Assembly: GCA_003024785.1 (NCBI GenBank)
Contig: PUQB01000218.1
Coordinates: forward strand, 248,001-312,000
Length of the DNA stretch: 64,000 nucleotides
DNA from: Selaginella tamariscina
Lineage: Eukaryota; Streptophyta; Lycopodiopsida; Selaginellales; Selaginellaceae
Reading direction: 5' to 3'
Part shown: piece by piece, positions 23,937-36,029 of the stretch
Numbering within the stretch: the first letter of the stretch is position 1
How the letters are laid out: the number at the start of each line of letters is the position of its first letter
Notes under the pieces: model-generated
Told to the model about the DNA's origin: nothing
Database searches by the model: none
Seen by the model: only the letters and a program-made list of their open reading frames with translations
Translations under genes and position numbers: made by a program

Positions 23937-24215
23937 ACCCCATAAAGTGAAATTTCATCAAGTTCCATGAAGCAAAACCTAGGCCCCGTAATTAGAATCG
24001 GTAACAAACCTTATGAAGTGAAGCTCTTTTCCTATGAAGTATGGCTTCAAGACCCATGAAGTAAAAGTCATGCCCCATGAAGCGAGCCAAAAACACATGA
24101 TGTGAACTAACAACCCACGTCGTGAGATTCCATGCTTACATAGTGAGGTTCATGTCCAATGAAGTGATGGTTATATCCCATGGAGCGAGACCCCAAGCAC
24201 ACCAAGTGAGCCTCC
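23937..24215. repeat. 21-bp minisatellite, about 13 degenerate units
   Basis: Units resembling CCATGAAGTGAGGTTCATGTC repeat with 19-25-bp spacing. The CC(A/T)TGAAG(T/C)(G/A)A core is the best preserved part, seen for example at about 24009, 24034, 24055 and 24076. Divergence between units is high. No frame is cleanly open on either strand. Confidence 0.65.
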
Positions 24216-24219
24216 AACC

Positions 24220-27200
24220 CTTTGGGAGTTCACTTTTTCTCTACTAAATTACCATGTGTGTGCACTTGGTGGGATTATTTTTAATGAATTTTTGTAAAAA
24301 TGTAAACATGATAATTTGTGAAATTTTTTTTTTCACCACTAGGGCTATAGGATTTTTCAAGGTTGATCCATGAATGAATAGTATGGGTACCATAATGAAC
24401 AGTGAGGGTTGGGTGAATATGGAGTGGAAGGATATCACAGTGTTTTTGATTTCAAATGATGAAGACAAAAATCCAGCTCTTGGGGATCATGAGTATATCA
24501 TCATAACAACAAGAATGCTCCATGTGACATCAAAATAGGAAAATAAACATCAGTGTTTAGAGAGTGAAGTGTTTTTGAAGTTTGTTCATGAAAATTTTCA
24601 AAGAGACCTAGACTAGATGTACTTGGAACATCTAAAGCTACTACTATACCATCTGAAGCTGCAAGTGCACTAGCATTTGAAGTTACAAGTGGACTAGCAT
24701 GTAACATTCTTGTTCTTGAAGATGAAGTAGATGATGATGCAAATGATGAACTAATAAGTATTTTTTGCATTTGAGACGTGTGTGACATGTTTGATATTTT
24801 TCAGGTTACAATCCAAACTTGCTACAAGGCATGGATGTGTAAGCTATGTCGCATAAGGGAGTCTCAAAAAGCTGCTGGTTTTTTGGATAAATTCCAGCTT
24901 GCCTTTGAAGATGTGGATGGTGAGGCAATGTTCCAGGATATATTGTGGTGAGTGTGATGTTGTGAAGGGAACGGGCTCTGAAGACACGCTCCACAACTTT
25001 AAAGCCCACTAGAGATCATCGAACCACAAAAAAAATTATGATTCTCGAATGGCAAAAGAAAGCATGGTTACATGGGAAGGTGAAAATTATGCTTAGATTG
25101 CAAAAGTCTTTTAGTTACTTGATTTATTTTGTTTTCTAATTTTATTTATTTATTTTTCAAAATTTTAGATGAGATAGTCAGACCTGAAGCAGCTCCCAAC
25201 ATTATAGAAATGAATAAAGAAGTTGTAGCAAATGAGCAATGAGGTTGCTGACTACATGAAAGATAGTGGAGCTTCATTCTCCTTGTATGAAGAAAGCTAA
25301 ACATTACACACAATCTTAGAGAACACATGAAATCCACTTGCCATGTGGATGTTGTGAAGTGTAAAAGCCAACCAAAACAAGTTGGTAGGCCATCTTTGAA
25401 AACTCAAGCTGTAACATCAACTATTGAGCTGGATTAAAAAAGATGAGTTTTTCTTTTGCATTAACCTTTTTTCTTTTTCTTTTTAAAAATTATTATTAAT
25501 ATTCATTGCATTATTTTATTTTATTTTATTTTTTTGCCATGTGAATGTTATAAAAAAACTGACAGTTGATGACAAGAGAGATTAGAGTGATGCCAATAAT
25601 AGTAAGTGAGGATATTACAAAAACCACAAAATAATGTTCCACAGGAAGTAAAAATGTTTTATGTTGGGGATATTGACAAGGAAGCTATAGGTGTCATAGA
25701 CTTAAAACCTTTCATGGATGATAATTTACCTAGTGTGAATTGGTATTCTGAGCCTCACACACGAGTGACTCTATAGTTGGATGGTAAAGAAAGACAAATC
25801 TCAAGTGTCCTTCAACACAAAAAGTGTGTGAGATTTTTCAACTAGGGTTTTCCTCTAGCAAATGTGAGTCAATACACAAAGAACTAGACTTCAGGATGTG
25901 TGTGAAGAGAGAGGAGTAGTCTGCCCATTCAAAAGGTCAGAGATCAACATTTGACAAAGTTTGAATTGACTACCTCACATCATTTGAACGCCTTAAGTAT
26001 GCAAAAACTCTTGCTGCTCAAGACAAACAATTGAATAGTGATCTTTGCATCTCTCGAAGGAAAGTCCTCACACTTCAAGTGCGAGTTCAAAGCTTCAGAG
26101 ACGAGCAGTTAGAAGCTGTTCGGCAAGGCAATCTACACTATTCCACAAGAACCTAGTGTGTGCTTGGGATTTTGGAAAGCTTGAAAAGCTAGATAGCTTG
26201 TGGTCCTTTTTAAAGGACGTTGTTTAGAGTTTAAATCAGCTAGCAGTTAGTAAAAGATGGAGCAGCAACACTCGGGAGATATGTGAAGTTCTATTATGTG
26301 GGGAGGAACAAGAGTTTGCAATTTTTTCTTGATGAACCTTGTTCACAAAGACAACTGTGAGCACATCACAAATACAAAGTTAGAATCCGAGAAGAGAACT
26401 TTGTGATGCTCGCAACAAGTTACAAGAGTAGATTATGACAATTACAACTTGAAGAAGGGACGATTCCTTGCCAAGTTTCACAGAATGAGATAACAATTCA
26501 TAAAGGCATTCAAAGATGATACTCTTGTTGATTTTTGTGGATATCAAATTTTATTGTGATAGTTGGAGTTTGAAGTAGATCTAGGGTTTAGGTGTGGGGT
26601 CAAGTATCTACAATTTTAGGTTTAGGTTTAGGTGTATAGCACCACCTATACAACTATCATATAAAACACTCTTAACAAACCTTTTTCAATTACAAATGCA
26701 TGATGAATGTGTTTACAGTTTGTACACAAAGGATGAGGTTTGTTTCATCTTTGGATATGTATCACAAATGAGAGGTTTATTTCATTTATAGAGTTTTTAC
26801 ACAAAGGATGGGAATTGTTTCATCATTGAATATGCAACATAAACAATGGGGTTTGTACAAATGTACATACTCTCAGTATGTACTATAAAGTACATTTATT
26901 TATATTATTTAGTGTGGCTCCTTAATGAAGCTTGCCTAGTTTATATTGCCAAAAACATAAAACACATTACATTGTGATTCTAAATAATAATTGTCTTACT
27001 ATGTATCTTCCTTGCCTTCCTAAGTTAACTGAGTCACTGTCTAGGCTTCTAGCTCTTCATCTTTCTCCCATATCATGTTCCAATAAACATTTCATTGAGG
27101 GTTGATTGCTTACTAATTCACATTATATAGGAAGAGACACATACTAGCACTCCTTAGCACACCTAGCTAAGGAGTGAAGTATGGGTAATATGCCACCTCA

Positions 27201-27340
27201 CTTGAATTGAAGCCCTTTCTTAACACTTTGTGTTTAAGGTGTATTCATTGTCTTCATAAACATACCGCTTCTTTTCATGATGATGTCTTTCTTGTTTAGA
27301 AACATAATTGTTGTAGCCATCACAATAACGCGTTGAGTTA
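24220..27340. other. Unrecognised region with coding-like relics
   Basis: Short stretches have protein-like composition but no family I recognise. One starts near 24813 (WMCKLCRIRESQKAAGFLDK) and continues with FQLAFEDVDGEAMFQDILW. Another, near 25975-26155, reads FERLKYAKTLAAQDKQLNSD and continues with RVQSFRDEQLEAVRQGN. They are separated by stops and frame changes. The spacing and decay suggest a dead gene or a DNA transposon remnant, but no catalytic or zinc-binding motif is secure. Confidence 0.3.
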
Positions 27341-27469
27341 TGTTTTCAACTCAAACCTTTAAATGAGGTTCGGGAAGTTCGAAAGGTTAAGCCATGGATT
27401 TGAAGGCTTTGTAATGGGTTTGAGAATCCTACATCATTTGCTAATGACTTGCCTTTCAGGCATTTACAT

Positions 27470-28625
27470 TCGCAATATCATCTTTCTTTATTTTGTAGGG
27501 ACTGATCTAGATGATCATTTGCAATTGGTAATGCCTTCGGTCTTCATTCCATGCTTCTTCCACGCTTACCATGACTTTCATGTTCTTAGTAGGCACATGG
27601 GACATTGTTGTGTAATGGAGAAGCTACAGAGATCTTTCTACTGGCCAGAGTTGCGAGGAGATGTGAATTGGTATGTGCATAATTATGTGTGGTGCCAAGC
27701 TCACAATACTCCCCCGTGTACTTCAGAAGGACGGTTGGAATCAATTGCAGTTTCTCGTCCATTTGATTTAGTGACATTTGATTTGATGGGACCTTTTCCA
27801 TGGTCGACTGCTGGCAACGAGTACATTATGTTTCAGCATTCTTGTCCGGAGTGAATTCTCTCGGACAATAATCCTACATTTATGGCCGAGGCATTTCATG
27901 TCTTGACATCTTGACTAGGGATACACCACACTTTCACAAGTGCTTACCATCTTTAGACAGATGGTTTGGTGGAACGACTCATCAGAACCTTCAAGGGGAT
28001 GATTGCAAAGTATGTGAACTTTCAACATTCAAATTGAGATGGTTATTTGCCGTCTCTTCGATATGCTTATGTCACTTGAGTACAAAGTTTTGTTGGTACT
28101 TCCCTATATAAGCTCTTGTATGGTCATGACTTGGTGTTGCCGATAAAGTTGGGTCTGCCTTCTCGGTTACCACAAGTTGTTGATGCTAGGTCATGGGATT
28201 GGTATATGATGAGCATTCTTCCATTAGTTCGTGCGGAGTTAGCAAAACACTTAAGCCACGTACAAGTAGGACAATAAGAACGCTACAACTTGCATCATCG
28301 TCCTCCTGCGGAGTACAAAGTTGATGAATTGGTGTTGGTTCGTTTTCTCAAGCTTACGGTACATGGTTTAATTAAGAGTCTTCTTCTTCAGTGGAAAGGA
28401 TTATATCGAGTGCTACGACAAGTAGGGCCACAAGTTTATGAGGTTCGGCATGACATTCAACCCAATTCTCCGAAGATTATACACGTGCAACAGTTGAAGC
28501 GTATTGTGCAACGAAAACAAGTTGTGCTGCCTACAAATTTACCAGTGCTTCCTCCTGATGTTCCTCCAGATCCGGACCCATCTATTAGAAAACTCTAACC
28601 AACTTACATCCTTCTGAAAGAAGGG
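27470..28625 (+). mobile_element. Ty3/gypsy integrase fragment with element 3' end
   Basis: The plus strand encodes the HHCC integrase zinc module (HVLSRHMGH, SFYWPELRGDV, CQAH with one Cys altered) and the start of the catalytic core (FDLVTFDLMGPFPWSTAGNEY). The catalytic Glu region follows (TDGLVERLIRTFKG, near 27960). The integrase C-terminus follows at 28290-28598 (YRVLRQVGPQVYEVRHDIQP, IIHVQQLKRIV) and ends with a Pro-rich tail and TAA at 28597. Several frame changes and stops make it inactive. gag, protease and RT are not visible upstream. Confidence 0.8.
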
Positions 28626-28626
28626 A
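28610..28626 (+). promoter_or_regulatory. Polypurine tract-like end of the gypsy fragment
   Basis: A purine-rich GAAAGAAGGGATGATG directly precedes a TGTAAG that could be the start of a 3' LTR. It lies about 15 bases after the integrase stop codon, where gypsy elements keep the plus-strand primer. No matching 5' LTR was found, so the LTR itself is not delimited. Confidence 0.4.
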
Positions 28627-28639
28627 TGATGTAAGATTT

Positions 28640-30022
28640 ATGTGTACGACTACATGTGCATGTACTATTATTAACACAGTGGATTTTGATAGTCGTCAGA
28701 TTAAAACCAATCTGGACCAGTTGCTCATGGGTTTTTGGACTAATGAATATACACATTTTTATGAACTCTCTCACACACACACACATATATATATAATTTC
28801 ATTTTATTTCATTCCAATTATAAATTAAATATAAAAAATGCCCCAAATTACTATTATATTTTGTCCAATTATAAATCTTTTAAATAACTATATTGTATTG
28901 TAATATACATGTTTAATTAGCTTTATTTTGGAGTTAAATAGTATAAATTATAACGTAATATATAAAAAATGTCCCATTTTAAAATACCAGGATCGATATA
29001 TAAGTTAAATTATCCCTTAGGATATTTCTAAGATACTAAGAATATTTAAATATTCTTTTATATTTATATCATATTCTAATTTACTTACTTTAGTTTAAAT
29101 TTAAGTTTAAGTCAAGATTCTAAATATTATTGACATCAAGTACGTTCCGGGTACTGTTCGGTTTAACAACACTTATTCACATTTGAGACAGTGACATCCG
29201 TGTGTGTGTGTTTTTCAGCGTGTGCCACTGTTACTGTTGATCAATCAGCCTACAAGACAGATATTTCATGATCACACATATGTGGGGCTGTGCAGCTGGT
29301 GTGTCGCCATTACGTAATCTACTCGCAAGCTATATATACAAAATGCAATCGGTGTGTATGTGTGTGTGTTCTTAGCACACAAGTTAGCACAAGCCGCTTT
29401 CTGGCAAGCTAGCACCTAGTATGTTTTCAAGGTATACTATTAACTACTCAAACCTAATCACGAATATGAGATGCTAATGGCAAGTGCACACACACACGCA
29501 CGCACACACAGACACACGTAAATTTGTGTTTAGCCAATTTTAAAGATAAAAGGTCACGCTGCTGTAATAAGCGAGGACTCGAGTTGGAGTTTTTAACTTA
29601 CGCATAATAGCAGGTTTAACACCTGTGTTTGTAACTGAGATTTTGAGTTCACCGATGGGACTTAAACATTATAATGCAATTAAACATAATCACATCAATT
29701 TATAACAGTGGTTTCAAAAAATAGGAATATTTTTATAAGTTGGATCCTCAAATCTCCACCTTGTAAACAATATATACATGTTTATTAACGCCTCACAAAC
29801 GAAGCAAGATATATCTAAAATTATTCTATAAAAATGTATAACTATGTAGAAATTAGTAATTGTAAAATAAAGAATATGCTCAAGTATGCAAACTTATTTC
29901 ATGGGACATGAATGTTCTTTATCAAGATTAGCCATGATTCATTTGCCACCACATTTTTAGATAGATATCTAACATGGAAGGTTCATGCCGGGTTTCCACT
30001 TCAAACACTATTGTATGGTGGC

Positions 30023-30097
<75 letters not shown>

Positions 30098-30516
30098 TAT
30101 AGATATAACTAATTAATCATTAAATAATAAAAATATGATATATGCATCTGCTATGTTAACGTTGGGTTCAACACTTCAGAGAGGGACTTGGTATTCAGGT
30201 GTGTATTGAATTACAGTGGGATCATTAGTGAAATTGAATATTATTAGCATTATTTAATGAAAGTATAATATCATACTCCATCCTTATAAACTTTGATAAT
30301 GAAACTTAGATCGTAATTTATTTATTTTAACAAAATTGTTATATTAAGTTAATGATTTAAACAACAAGTTGGAACGTTGAATGAGGTAGCTTCTTTTTCA
30401 ATTATAGTGTACGCAGACAGAATATTCTTTCTATCCTAGAATATACTAGGAATGTTTATTTAATTTAAAGGTTATTTGAAGCCCTAAGTTGGGAGGTCAT
30501 TAGGGATCGATCGACT
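28640..30516. other. AT-rich spacer with microsatellites
   Basis: No supportable gene. It may contain the remainder of an LTR just after 28626. A CA/GT-rich stretch lies at 29340-29520. Confidence 0.4.
30026..30093. repeat. Compound (AT)n(AG)n microsatellite
   Basis: Thirty-four bases of AT alternation are followed by a similar length of AG alternation, with the same AT-to-GA junction as at 19066-19124. Confidence 0.9.
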
Positions 30517-31465
30517 ATGCTGAAGAGATTGTTTGGAAAGAGGCCTGAGGAACAATCTACTCTTGCCACCCTCGAGAAGCTCAATGAAGTATGCAATTTT
30601 ATCTTTTATTTTTCCTTACATTTTAAATATTTTTATTTATCTATTTATTTAGACCCTTGAGACGCTGGAGAAGAAAGAGAGGTATCTTAACAGGAAGATT
30701 GATGCAGAACTAGACCAAGCTAGGGAACTTTCTCGAGCTAAAAATAAGAAAGGTTTGTAGCGTACACACACACACACACATATATATATATATGCATGTG
30801 TGTGTGTTCACAATTTGGTTATGTAGGGGCACTTGCTTGCTTGAAGAGGAAAAAGATGCTTGAAAATCAGGTTGAGCAGCTGGGCAACTTCCAGTTGCGC
30901 ATACATGATCAGGTATGTTATACATTCATCATATATAGTATAAACTTAAATGATTTGAGTATGTAGATGATTATGCTGGAGGGTGCCAAAGCAACCACAG
31001 AGACACTTGTAGCTTTGCAAAGTGCAGGACGGGCAATGCAACAAATACACGGTGTAACGTACGCACGCACGCAGACACACACACTTAATTATCTTACACT
31101 TGATTTTATAGGAATATAAACGAAGTAGACAAAACAATAGATGAGCTAAATGAGCAGAGGTATCATATTAAGCAGATCCAAGACAGTTTAGGCACACCAA
31201 TCGGAGATTTTGATGATGTAAGTTTTTAACTCGTGTGCGTGCGTGCGTGCGTGCGTGCGTGCGTGTGGACTTGTATTCTGATTCTATCTGTATATTTTAG
31301 GATGATTTAGAGGCAGAGCTAGAGGACTTGGAGGCAGAGGTACTTGAGAAACAGCCTTCGGAGCCAAGTACTGCACAGGGGCGCCCTGCACAATCTTCTC
31401 AGCAGAATATCCGCCAGAGTACTACTGAGGAAGAAGTTGCTGCTTTGCAAGCTGAGACTGTCTAA
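30517..31465 (+). CDS. SNF7: SNF7/VPS32 (CHMP4) ESCRT-III subunit
   Basis: SNF7 polymerises on endosomal membranes to drive inward vesicle budding and scission. Six exons fit: 30517-30588, 30653-30752, 30827-30912, 30967-31051, 31112-31217 and 31301-31465, about 204 residues, normal for the family. Visible features are the basic N-terminal helix (MLKRLFGKRPEEQ), the charged helical core (ALACLKRKKMLENQVEQL, NFQLRIHDQMIMLEGAKATT), NEVDKTIDELNEQ, and SLGTPIGDF. The acidic C-terminal DDLEAELEDLEAE and a terminal EEEVAALQAETV look like the MIT-interacting helix. All introns are 54-83 bp. The exon 4/exon 5 join is one base short of keeping frame: the donor is at 31052 and the acceptor at 31111. 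That is one indel or an unusual splice. Otherwise the gene is intact. TAA lies at 31463-31465. Confidence 0.9.
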
Positions 31466-32202
31466 GGTTTTAGCATGCATCCCAAATGTATATTTTCTTT
31501 TTTTTTAATGTTAAATATTCTAACTTGTGTGTGTTGTGTGTGGTGTGAGGGAGAGAGAGAAGGGGGGGGATGCATTTACATATTTATAGAAGTGACACTG
31601 GGTCATATTCAAACATTATGACCCTTTCGATCATATATTTAAATTTACTCATATTTATATATTTCCCAAAAGTTTTGAATTTAAAATTTTAAACTTCGCA
31701 GGCTTCCGAATTAAAATTTTTTACATTCATACAATTTTTTGATATAATGCATAGTTCATAGTATAGCCAATTAAACATATATTACAATATATGAATTACA
31801 AATACATTATAAAAGTTCATCAAATACCTGTGAGTTGTAAATTTAAAATTGTAAACTTCATAGGCTTCCAATTACACTAATAGGATTATACGATATAATT
31901 TATTGTTACATAATAATTACAATACTATAATGATTGATAGTGTTTTAAATACATTTCAATAATCGAAGTTTCGAAGGTTATATTTAAATTCAAAACTTGT
32001 GAGGTATATATTTAAAACGATTATTTATAAAATATAAATCCTGTGGATTAGACTTACCCAACCTAACAATCACAAATAAAGTCAAATCTGAGACAATGCG
32101 TGTGCGTGCATGTGTGTGACGATTCGTAGTAATGACAAGCGCAAATATGCCGCGTGGACCACCGGGATAGATAAAGCCGGCCAACCAACCCGTCAGAATT
32201 TT
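31466..32202. other. Spacer between SNF7 and F-box genes
   Basis: AT-rich sequence; nothing coding is supportable. The last 120 bases before the F-box gene are less AT-rich and hold two ACGT-core motifs described separately. Confidence 0.45.
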
Positions 32203-32233
32203 GCCACGTAGATAATGCCGCAGGTGCCACGTA
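32203..32233 (+). promoter_or_regulatory. Paired ACGT-core elements upstream of the F-box/kelch gene
   Basis: GCCACGTA occurs at 32203-32210 and again at 32226-32233, 23 bp apart and about 90-115 bp before the start codon. ACGT cores bind bZIP and bHLH factors in plants. Pairing at two helical turns suggests cooperative binding, but this is inferred from sequence only. Confidence 0.35.
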
Positions 32234-32319
32234 ATTAGCCCCATATGCGGCGGATCTTCGCTCCTATGAATTTCAAATAAGGTATTAGATTCTAGTGAAT
32301 ATTCCAAGTTTCGAGAATT

Positions 32320-33393
32320 ATGGCACCAGAGCAGAAGAGTCTGATTCACGGATTGCCGGACCACATAGTTGCAGATGAAATACTTCCGAGGGTGTCGTCT
32401 TGGTGGGATTACCGCTGCGTGCGAGCGGTTAGCAAGGGATGGAAGACGAGTGTGAACGATGGGAATCCCACAGTCTCAAAGAACATGTTGGCAGCAATTC
32501 ACAGGGTGCGCGATTCATCGGCCGCCATGGAGTTGTGCGTGTCAGTCTACGATCCACAGACTGGGAGATGGGAACACATGCCACCCATCCCTGGCGTGCC
32601 GTGCGGTGCACCCCTGTCGGCAAGGTGCATATGTGTCGGTGGCAAGCTGTTTGTCATAGGAGGTCGCAGCTTCCCATCTCTGGATTTCCTCAGTAGTGTG
32701 TATGCTCTTGACTTGAGAGCCATCAAGAAGCACTGGGTGGAGTGCGCTCCCATGAGGACTGCACGGTCGAGTTTTGCTTGCATATCTGCGGAGGACGGTA
32801 GCATCGTGGTTGCTGGCGGGCAGGGCGAGGAGTCGATGGCACTGGACTCGGTTGAATTGTATGATCCTTGTGGAAACTCGTGGAGAAAGCTTCCAGAACT
32901 CGAAATTCCGCGTGCGGATTGCACTGGAGCTTTAGTGGGAGACAGTCTGGTGTGCGTGATTGGGGGCTACACTGTCTTACCAAGTCCGGATGAATACGAT
33001 GAGTCGGAGGTGATGGTTCCTTTGGATTCTACAGAGGTTCTGAGGCGGGATTCTTGGGAGCTAATGGGGATTCCTGGGGATGGTATCAAGGTCTCGTCTG
33101 GGATTCTCAACAGGTTGCCTGGGAATTCATACATGTGCAGTTTGAAGAGGTGCGAACGTAAGTGGAGGATCATAGATGGAAAGATTGCTAAGGAGGATGA
33201 TGCAGGGGTTATGTTGATGGGGATTGTTGATGGTACTGAAGAATATGCAACCCGTTGTCAAATGGATGCCGGTCACGTGGCAACATCACTGTGCAAGATT
33301 AAGAACAGGATTGCAGGACAAGCTATCTGTCAGGAGGTTGATCTCCCATTTGATGTTGTTCCTACTGTCTCCTATTGCTCTGTTTCTCTGTGA
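32320..33393 (+). CDS. F-box/kelch-repeat protein
   Basis: This is a single uninterrupted exon of 357 codons. An N-terminal F-box (about residues 8-48: LIHGLPDHIVADEILPRVS, then VRAVSKGWK) would bind a SKP1-like adaptor in an SCF ubiquitin ligase. Kelch-type repeats follow from about residue 70. Motifs include SVYDPQTGRWEHMPPIP, CVGGKLFVIGGRS, GSIVVAGGQGEESMALDSVE with LYDPCGNSWRKLPEL, and LVCVIGGYT. These give at least three blades with the GG and Y..W signatures. The substrate cannot be told. The C-terminal 90 residues are less repeat-like. Unlike several neighbours this gene has no frameshift. The start is chosen because upstream codons are stopped and MAPEQKSLIHGLP leads straight into the F-box. 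Confidence 0.9.
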   Translation: MAPEQKSLIHGLPDHIVADEILPRVSSWWDYRCVRAVSKGWKTSVNDGNPTVSKNMLAAIHRVRDSSAAMELCVSVYDPQTGRWEHMPPIPGVPCGAPLSARCICVGGKLFVIGGRSFPSLDFLSSVYALDLRAIKKHWVECAPMRTARSSFACISAEDGSIVVAGGQGEESMALDSVELYDPCGNSWRKLPELEIPRADCTGALVGDSLVCVIGGYTVLPSPDEYDESEVMVPLDSTEVLRRDSWELMGIPGDGIKVSSGILNRLPGNSYMCSLKRCERKWRIIDGKIAKEDDAGVMLMGIVDGTEEYATRCQMDAGHVATSLCKIKNRIAGQAICQEVDLPFDVVPTVSYCSVSL

Positions 33394-34313
33394 GAATCTG
33401 GGATTGTAACATAATACATTCATAATGTATATATATTTCTCTGCAAAATTAAAACCATTATGAACGGCACAGTCTCTAATTATTGTTTGTTACGTGGCAC
33501 ATTCTAATTGGTCTTACAATGTGTGGGAGAATAGATTGATTTGTTTTTCTGGAAGTCATTTTCTTAGGAAGAAAAAAAAAAGTGGTCACTTTCTTTAAAA
33601 TTTTTTTAAAAAATCATTAAAATGTACTTAATATCAGTTGAGAAAAATATATCCTACCATATTATGCTGTTTACATTAGGTCCAGTGATTGGCTGACGGA
33701 ATATCTACGAAAGGTATATCTGTCCGTTTGAAAATCATATGATACGTTGCGCACTATGCAAACGTGCGGTAGAGAAATGTGTGTGTGTGTCAACTTGAAT
33801 GCTTTAGAAAACAATGCACACACACGCGTGTGTGTGTGTTATACTTTCATATATGAAATCTGATTATGGTCCACATACATTAAATATATCATTTCTTATA
33901 AATTTACACTTGAACAACTCAACATTACATCATTCTATATTTTTATACACAAACAATTTAATAACTTAACCTGTTGAGGAGGAAAGAAGAACAGAAAAGA
34001 AAAGAAATTTTCAAACTTGTTTAAATTTGTTGTATATATGATTTAAATGTAGCATTTTTTAAAACCGTCTACTTCAATCCATTATAAATACTGTGGAGTA
34101 ACCTGTTCACACACGTGTCACTCACAAATGCAAGCGAACAGAGTTTATATTACAATTATATATGTAATGTTTAATTATTTTTCAGTATTAAAAATAGTAT
34201 ATAATATATTGTATTTAAAAATTTAGGAATATAAATATTTATATATAACTAGAATATTCCTATAACCAGATTCTAAGAATATACTGTCTGAATTTAATTA
34301 GGGTTTTTGAGTA
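33394..34313. other. Spacer between F-box and alpha-SNAP genes
   Basis: AT-rich, no gene. It includes a palindromic CACACACACGCGTGTGTGTG string near 33818-33838, which can fold on itself. Confidence 0.4.
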
Positions 34314-36029
34314 ATGGAAGGCAGGGCGGAGGCATTGGAGAGGAAAGCGGAGAGCAAATTGAAGGCATGGAGCTTCTTTGGCAACAAGTACGATGACGCC
34401 ATTGATCTTCTCCAGCAGGCCGCCAATGCGTACAAAGTCGCCAAATCATGTAAGTCCGTATGCCGATTTCGAGCTCCAGATCTGATCTAGGGTTATAATT
34501 TCAGGGGATAAAGCCGGGAAAATTGCTTATCCGAGCTGCAGATCTTCATATCAAGGTCTTATTTGCCCTCACCCTGTGTGTGTGTGTGTGTAGATAAATA
34601 GATAAATAGATACATAGATAGATACATGGTTTGAATACATACTATATTGTTTCGAGAGGCATATACATGGTTTGGTTATATACAATATAATGTGATATTG
34701 ATATGATTGTTTTACAGATGGATAGTAAATGGGAAGCGGCTTCAAATTGTAGACGCAGCCAAGTGCTTTATGAAGACCAAGCCTCAAGGTTTCCTTATAA
34801 ATTTGTTTAAAGCTGCTTTATATATTGTTAACACGTGATGACTTCAGAGGCTCTTTCCGCGCTTACAACCGCGACCAATATGTTCTTGGAAATGGGGAAG
34901 TTATCTGCTGCTGCAAGGCATTTTAAGGTGATCATCTACGAAGAGAGAGAGAGAGAGAGTCATGAAAATATCTAACCACGTAAAGACATTGACTAAACCA
35001 GTCTAGTTGGTAATAGTCGTATTATATTTTATATAGACTTATAAAGTTTTATTTAATGAATACAGGATATGGGTGAGCTATATGAAAAGGAAGAGAACTG
35101 GAAGGAAGCCATGGAAGCTTATGAGAAGGCTGCAGACTTCTATCAGGGAGAGGAGATATCGAGTACTGCAAATCAGTGCAATTAAAAGTTGCACAGATCG
35201 CCTCCCAACTTGAAATGTAAGTTCATGTTATTTTAGATATACTCTTTACGTAAATATGAGTATTAAGAGTTTAACTTAGCTTACTGTCATGCATTTATTT
35301 GATATAAATAAACAACGTTTTACAGGTATCCGAAAGCTATAGAAATATACGAGCAAGTGGCAGAGAGGATGAACAATAATCTTTTGAAGTACAGTGTGAA
35401 AGGATACTTGTTGCAAGCGGGCTTGTGCCACCTGTACTGCAGATCATATTGCCGTGCAAAACGCTCTTGAGAGATATGAGGTAAATTTATATAAATGATA
35501 TAGCTATATTCCATAGGATTTGCTATATGTATATCCTTATTTGTGTTTTCAGGACCTTGATCCTACGTTCTCCAGCACGCGTGAGTACAGATTCTGAAGG
35601 TACTATAGGCACACAACGTACATATAAATATATACACAGCTATGATTATGACACGGGGTAAACTATAGAAAATTGAAAATAGGCTGATTATCGAGTCATC
35701 CTTTAATTTTCTTATTGTTCCCTTTTTAGGATTTACGAAGCGATTGAGGAAGAAGATGTGGAGAAGTTTACTGATGTTGTAAAGAGTTCGACAGCATGAC
35801 GCGGCTGGTTAGTGTTGTTTTTCCACACACACGCACACACACGTATGTTACGTGTATTGAGTTTGCCTGTTGCAGGACAACTGGAAAACCATATGCTATT
35901 GCGAGCAAAGAACACACTGAAAGCAAGATGGTAGAGGAAGACGACCTTACATACCTCATTAGAGTTTATGGACAATCTGCTTTGATTTTTATAAATAAAT
36001 ATTATAAATCAAGTGTTTGTATATTGTGA
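34314..36029 (+). CDS. Alpha-SNAP (NSF attachment protein), multiple small frameshifts
   Basis: Alpha-SNAP recruits NSF to SNARE complexes for disassembly after membrane fusion. Nine exons fit: 34314-34449, 34505-34555, 34718-34788, 34848-34927, 35066-35216, 35326-35480, 35553-35599, 35730-35807 and 35876 onward. They keep the family order: [108 protein letters not shown] and VEEDDLT near the end. These are TPR-like helices. At least six 1-2-base indels break the frame: near 34519-34522 (A-run), 34747, 35182, 35434, 35595 and 35789. All splice sites are canonical. Either a pseudogene or a region of poor base accuracy; the even spread of indels without substitutions at key residues favours the latter. 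Confidence 0.85.
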
